DNA of 9,889 bases, from assembly GCA_022822125.1 (NCBI GenBank), contig JAJECF010000196.1:1-9889 (forward strand), written 5' to 3'. Position numbers and translations under genes: made by a program. Positions 7,089-9,889 of this stretch are shown piece after piece. This DNA comes from Alphaproteobacteria bacterium. Its GTDB lineage: Bacteria > Pseudomonadota > Alphaproteobacteria > Bin95. A model generated the notes under the pieces. The model made no database searches, was not told where the DNA came from, and saw only the letters and a program-made list of their open reading frames with translations. The first letter of the stretch is position 1. Every line of letters starts with the position of its first letter.

Positions 7089-7883
7089 ATGCCCCTGGCG
7101 CAGATCGACGGCGGCGCCATCCACTATGACGAGCACGGCGGCGGCGCGGCGCTGGCGATGCTGCTGCCGCAGAGCGGCGGGCCGGTTGGCGTCGATCCGT
7201 TCGTGGACCGGCTGGCGGCGCGTTTCCGGGTCATCCGCTACGACCAGCGCGGCACGGGGCGGAGCGCGCCGGTAGCCGCGCCCGAGGGCACGACCATGGC
7301 GGGCCGCGCGGCGGAGCTTGCAGGGCTTCTCGATGCGCTGGAGATCGACCGGACGCATCTCTTCTGCCACTCGACCGGCTGCGGCATCGGGCTCGCCTTC
7401 GCCGCCTCCCGTCCGGATCGGCTTGCGGGGCTGGTTCTGGCCAATCCCTGGAGCCATGGCGACGCGCATCTGACGACGACGCAACGCCTGCGCGTGGCGG
7501 CCGCGCGGGCGCTCGACCCCTATCGCTACGCGTGGTTCAACGCCAGCCTGCTGTTTCCGCCCGACTACCGGCGCGCGCATGCCGAAGCGTTCGAGAAGCA
7601 GGCAGGCGCCGCCGCGCCGCAGGACGCCGACCGGATCGAGGCCCGCCTGGAGGCGATCCTGGCCTTCGACGCCCGTCCGCTTGCGCCGCGCCTCTCCTGC
7701 CCCGTCCTGGTCGCGACCGCGGCCGACGACCAGCTGATGCCGCCCTGGTTCGGCGCGGAACTCGCCGCGCTCATCCCCGGCGCGGCCCATCTGGCGCTCG
7801 ACGGCGGCGGCCACATGCTGCCGGAGACGCGCGCCGATGCCCTGGCCGAAACGGTCATCGCGTTCCTCGACGGGCTCGCGTGA
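7089..7883 (+). CDS. Alpha/beta hydrolase (enol-lactonase/esterase-like)
   Basis: A 264-residue cytosolic alpha/beta-hydrolase-fold enzyme. The oxyanion/strand region RVIRYDQRGTGRSAP lies at residues 47-61. The nucleophile elbow is CHSTG (93-97) with Ser95. The acid is Asp214 (or Asp213) in ATAADDQLMP, and the base is His242 in GGGHMLPE. The elbow has Cys93 where most members have Gly, while His94 and Gly97 are normal. A short cap lies at about 125-195. The fold is that of 3-oxoadipate enol-lactonase (PcaD), RutD and many carboxylesterases, and the sequence does not decide between them. The ATG at 7089 is 13 bases after the oxidoreductase stop and lacks a clear ribosome binding site, so translation probably depends on the upstream gene. 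It may hydrolyse an ester, lactone or related product of the oxygenase (inference). It converges on the aminotransferase gene with 24 bases between stop codons. Confidence 0.9.
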   Translation: MPLAQIDGGAIHYDEHGGGAALAMLLPQSGGPVGVDPFVDRLAARFRVIRYDQRGTGRSAPVAAPEGTTMAGRAAELAGLLDALEIDRTHLFCHSTGCGIGLAFAASRPDRLAGLVLANPWSHGDAHLTTTQRLRVAAARALDPYRYAWFNASLLFPPDYRRAHAEAFEKQAGAAAPQDADRIEARLEAILAFDARPLAPRLSCPVLVATAADDQLMPPWFGAELAALIPGAAHLALDGGGHMLPETRADALAETVIAFLDGLA

Positions 7884-7907
7884 GCTCTCCGGACCCGCCG
7901 CCTGCGC

Positions 7908-9296
7908 TCACAACCCCGCAAGCTCCTCGCCGAGGCGCGCAAGGACGGAGTCGAGCCGGTCCACCGCCTCATCGATCTCGTCCCGGTCGATACAGAGCGG
8001 CGGCGCGATGGGGATAATGTTGCCGGCGCGGCCGAGCATGCGCTGCTCGCGCAAGGCCCGGACCGCGCGCTTGTCGAGCGCCGCCTCCTTCGGGAACTGC
8101 TCCCCGGTCTGCCGGTCCTTCACCAGTTCCAGCGCGCAGAAAAGCCCCATGCCGCCGCGCACATCGCCTACGATCCCGTGTTTGCGGAGCGTCTGGAGGC
8201 GCTCGAACAGGTAGTCGCCCATGTCGCGCGACCGCGCCGCCATGTCCTCGTCTTCCATGATGTCGAGATTGGCGAGCGCGGCGGCGCATGAAGCCGGATT
8301 GCCCCCGAAGGTGATGAGGTGCTGGAAGACCCGCTCCGTCCCGCCGGAAAAGGCGTCGGCGACCTTGCCGGAGGCGATGGCCGCGCCGATGGGCAGATAG
8401 CCGCTGGTCAGGCCCTTGGCGACGGTGAGGATGTCGGGCTTCACCTCCCAATGCTCCATCGCGAACATCCGGCCCGTCCGGCAAAAGCCGGTGATGACCT
8501 CGTCGGCGATCAGCAGCACGCCGTAGCGGTCGCAGATCTGGCGCACCGTCGGCCAGTAGTCGGGATGCGGGATATGGATCCCCGCCGCCGCCGAGATCGG
8601 CTCGGCGATGAAGGCCGCGACCGTCGCCGGGCCTTCATGCAGGATCGTCCGCTCGACATCGCGCGCGCATTCCAGGTTGCACGCGCCCGCCGCCGCGCAG
8701 AGGTGGCAGCGATAGGACGCCGGTTGCGCCACATGGATATTGCCCGGCACGAGCGGGCCGAAATGCATCGGCACGCTGCCGCCGCCCGGCCCGCCGCGGC
8801 CGAGGCTGGTGCAGGCCAGCGTGGCGCCGTGATAGGAGCCGCGCCGGGAGAGCACCTTCCAGCGCGTCGGCTCGCCATTCAGGTGGTGGTAGTTCTTGGC
8901 GATCTTGAGCGCGGTCTCGTTCGCTTCCGAGCCGCCGGACACGAAATAGATCCGCGCCGCCTCATCCCCGCTGAGCCGCGCCAGCCTGCCGGAAAGCGCC
9001 GCCGTCGCGGGGCTCACCGTGTCGTTCGGCGAGAAGGCGAGCTCCAGCATCTGGCGATAGGCCGCATCGGCGATTTCCCGGCGGCCGTGGCCGACATTCA
9101 CCAGCCAGAGGCCGGACATGGTGTCGAACCAGCGCTCGCCCTCGCCCTCGGTCACCCACACGCCCTCGCCGCGGGTGACGAGCCTGAGGCCGGTCTCTCC
9201 CGAGACATTCCCCACCGCGCCCGAATGCGGCCAGAAATGCGCCTCGGCATCGGCGCGCGCCTCGTCGAGGTCCGGGGCGTTGGCGAAATCAGGCAT
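7908..9296 (-). CDS. Class III PLP-dependent aminotransferase
   Basis: A 462-residue fold-type I, class III aminotransferase, similar in size to omega-amino acid:pyruvate transaminases; expected to be a cytosolic dimer. PLP-binding parts are clear: [14 protein letters not shown] (120-133), SYHGAT (154-159), the Asp265 that pairs with the pyridine nitrogen in [15 protein letters not shown] (261-275), and Lys294 in [15 protein letters not shown] (291-305) forming the Schiff base. [17 protein letters not shown] (326-342) supplies the phosphate contact of the other subunit. A cysteine cluster, C197-x2-C200-x5-C206-x3-C210, lies mid-protein. The start at 9296 is chosen over the in-frame ATG at 9449 because AAGGAG (9311 to 9306) lies 9 bases before it and the extra 51 residues look non-coding. 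The amino donor is unknown. A role as the diaminopimelate-pathway aminotransferase is possible but unsupported, since that is normally an ArgD/DapC-type enzyme. Confidence 0.93.
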   Translation of the reverse strand: MPDFANAPDLDEARADAEAHFWPHSGAVGNVSGETGLRLVTRGEGVWVTEGEGERWFDTMSGLWLVNVGHGRREIADAAYRQMLELAFSPNDTVSPATAALSGRLARLSGDEAARIYFVSGGSEANETALKIAKNYHHLNGEPTRWKVLSRRGSYHGATLACTSLGRGGPGGGSVPMHFGPLVPGNIHVAQPASYRCHLCAAAGACNLECARDVERTILHEGPATVAAFIAEPISAAAGIHIPHPDYWPTVRQICDRYGVLLIADEVITGFCRTGRMFAMEHWEVKPDILTVAKGLTSGYLPIGAAIASGKVADAFSGGTERVFQHLITFGGNPASCAAALANLDIMEDEDMAARSRDMGDYLFERLQTLRKHGIVGDVRGGMGLFCALELVKDRQTGEQFPKEAALDKRAVRALREQRMLGRAGNIIPIAPPLCIDRDEIDEAVDRLDSVLARLGEELAGL

Positions 9297-9305
9297 CGCG
9301 GCGGT

Positions 9306-9311
9306 CTCCTT
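9306..9311 (-). promoter_or_regulatory. Ribosome binding site that fixes the aminotransferase start
   Basis: AAGGAG on the minus strand, 9 bases before the ATG at 9296. No comparable site precedes the in-frame upstream ATG at 9449. Confidence 0.75.
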
Positions 9312-9443
9312 GTTGCCGGCAGGATTCACAGGCGTTGCGGGACGCCACCGGGACGCCCGCACAAACTGTACCACCCGTCCCGGAGCCCGAACAGGCCCGG
9401 CGCCGCTACGCAGGCAGGACGCCGGGGACCGCCCCCGGTCAGA

Positions 9444-9470
9444 TGTCATGGTGTGTCATGTTTTGTCATG
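9444..9470 (+). repeat. Three TGTCATG copies with exact 10-base period
   Basis: TGTCATG occurs at 9444-9450, 9454-9460 and 9464-9470, separated by GTG and TTT. The period is close to one DNA helical turn, so the copies face the same side. It lies about 150 bases upstream of the aminotransferase start. It could be a protein-binding array or a chance or slippage-born triplet; no regulator is encoded nearby. Confidence 0.75.
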
Positions 9471-9502
9471 TTGCGGTCTGCGCTCCATCGGTTCGCGGGG
9501 CC

Positions 9503-9539
9503 TCCTTCGATACGCGGCTGGCGCCGCTACTCGGGATGA
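9503..9539 (+). repeat. Dispersed palindromic intergenic repeat, copy B
   Basis: This is the partner of copy A at 5710-5746, with one difference by eye (CTCGGG here, CTCAGG in A). The inner hairpin GCGGC-TGGC-GCCGC is conserved. The outer CGAAGG arm seen in copy A is missing, the sequence after GGATGA being GGAGAA. Same orientation as copy A. Confidence 0.85.
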
Positions 9540-9560
9540 GGAGAACTGCGGCGACGCCGA

Positions 9561-9651
9561 CAGCCTCCCTCCTCATCCTCCTCCTGAGCAGCGACCACGC
9601 CGGCAGCCTCCCTTCCCTCATCCTTCTCCTGAGCAGCGTCCGCGCCGCCGG
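9561..9651 (+). repeat. Two imperfect tandem units of 43 and 48 bases
   Basis: Unit 1 (9561-9603) and unit 2 (9604-9651) both begin CAGCCTCCCT, share CTCATCCT then TCCTGAGCAGCG, and end GCCG-type. They differ by small insertions. The core resembles the TCATCCTGAGTAGC arm of the dispersed repeat, so they may be decayed half-copies duplicated in tandem. Confidence 0.65.
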
Positions 9652-9666
9652 ACGCGCGCCCCGTCC

Positions 9667-9707
9667 TCATCCTGAGTAGCGGCTGCGTCAGCAGGCGCAT
9701 ATCGAAA
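9667..9707 (-). repeat. Dispersed palindromic repeat, copy C (diverged, inverted)
   Basis: The plus strand starts TCATCCTGAGTAGC (9667-9680) and ends CATATCGAAA, i.e. the ends of copies A and B in reverse orientation. The middle differs (hairpin CTGC 9683-9686, GTCA loop, GCAG 9691-9694), so the ends are conserved while the inner stem varies. Confidence 0.75.
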
Positions 9708-9708
9708 G

Positions 9709-9792
9709 CCTGTCCTGAGCCTGTCGAAGGGGACGGTCCCGCCCGCGCGGCCCCTGTCCTTCATGCCTGAATGCCCTCCTTCGACAGGCTCA
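9709..9792. repeat. Perfect 15-base inverted repeat pair (second repeat type)
   Basis: TGAGCCTGTCGAAGG (9716-9730) is the exact reverse complement of 9778-9792, with 47 bases between. The left copy is longer on its outer side (CCTGTCC before it). The CCTTCGACAGGCTCA unit is distinct from the TTCGATACGC type but shares the CTTCGA start. It is familiar as a dispersed unit in alphaproteobacterial intergenic DNA. Confidence 0.75.
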
Positions 9793-9851
9793 TACCAGCG
9801 GCACCGGGTTGAGACTCACGGGCAAATGCTGCCCGGCACCCCCGCCTCTCC

Positions 9852-9889
9852 TCATCCTGAGTAGCCGACCGAAGGGAGGCGTATCGAAG
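9852..9889 (-). repeat. Dispersed palindromic repeat, copy D (at window edge)
   Basis: The plus strand reads TCATCCTGAGTAGC (9852-9865) and ends GGCGTATCGAAG at 9889, the same two ends as copy C, in the same inverted orientation, with an unrelated middle. It may continue a base or two past the window. Confidence 0.75.

Larger units (their letters stand above)
9297..9889. other. Repeat-rich non-coding region upstream of the aminotransferase
   Basis: About 590 bases hold no credible gene. Open frames here (for example 9335-9679 plus) are low-complexity and run through the repeats. The part 9297-9440 is the presumed leader of the aminotransferase. A minus-strand TACAGT near 9363-9368 could be a weak -10, but no good -35 accompanies it. 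From 9444 on, the DNA is a mosaic of short repeats listed separately. The stretch 9793-9848 shows nothing recognisable. Confidence 0.7.

Noticed and set aside
738..7883. Reading the window as a protocatechuate (pca) operon from a PcaB-like lyase and a PcaD-like hydrolase
   Set aside because: The two genes are 5 kb apart on opposite strands with dapDE between, no pcaC, pcaG or pcaH is seen, and both family assignments are broad.
3645..9296. The class III aminotransferase as the missing middle step between DapD and DapE
   Set aside because: It is 2 kb away on the other strand, and its size and sequence fit omega-amino acid transaminases better than ArgD/DapC; no positive evidence.
9297..9449. 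Longer 513-residue aminotransferase beginning at 9449
   Set aside because: The extra 51 residues are Arg/Pro/Ser-rich and unlike the family; a good AAGGAG site serves the ATG at 9296; the long start also falls inside the TGTCATG repeat.
9335..9679. Small plus-strand open frames in the right-end non-coding region
   Set aside because: They cross the repeat copies, translate to low-complexity Pro/Arg/Ser/Leu strings and lack ribosome binding sites.
9503..9889. CRISPR array or integron attachment sites in the right-end repeats
   Set aside because: Repeat units differ in length and orientation, spacers are not regular, and no cas or integrase gene is nearby.

Overview
The window is a GC-rich stretch (high G/C at third codon positions, judged by eye and not computed). 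Codon use, strong GGAGG-type ribosome binding sites, the succinylase lysine/diaminopimelate pair dapD-dapE and the intergenic repeat types together suggest an alphaproteobacterium, probably of the Hyphomicrobiales (Rhizobiales) type. That placement is inference. No phage, plasmid, insertion sequence, CRISPR or RNA gene was recognised, and the gene content looks like ordinary chromosome.

Layout, left to right. Positions 1-2093 hold two minus-strand genes: a fumarase/aspartase-superfamily lyase (closest in look to PcaB, 3-carboxymuconate cycloisomerase) whose stop overlaps the start of an EamA/DMT-family membrane transporter cut by the window edge. Divergent from them, a plus-strand type II haloacid-dehalogenase-like HAD protein (2228-2932) meets a minus-strand 2-hydroxychromene-2-carboxylate isomerase-like DsbA-fold protein (2940-3527) tail to tail, only 7 bases apart. 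Positions 3645-5632 are the overlapping pair dapD-dapE, two steps of diaminopimelate synthesis for lysine and peptidoglycan. A 225-base gap with one palindromic repeat follows. Then comes a second plus-strand pair: a limonene-monooxygenase-like flavin-dependent (LLM class) oxidoreductase (5858-7075) and an alpha/beta hydrolase (7089-7883). A minus-strand class III PLP aminotransferase (7908-9296) faces that pair. The last ~590 bases (9297-9889) contain no credible gene. They hold a three-copy, 10-base-period repeat and a dense cluster of short dispersed repeats.

How the genes relate: dapD and dapE are the only pair with a firmly shared pathway. The lyase and transporter are translationally coupled and probably act on the same metabolite. 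The LLM oxygenase and hydrolase are adjacent and plausibly act in sequence. The lyase, HAD protein, isomerase, oxygenase, hydrolase and aminotransferase all belong to families used in small-molecule catabolism, but none has a substrate that can be read from the sequence. I did not find a convincing new defence or mobile system. The parts most worth a second look are the repeat cluster at 9444-9889 and its sister copy at 5710-5752, and the oxygenase-hydrolase and lyase-transporter pairs.
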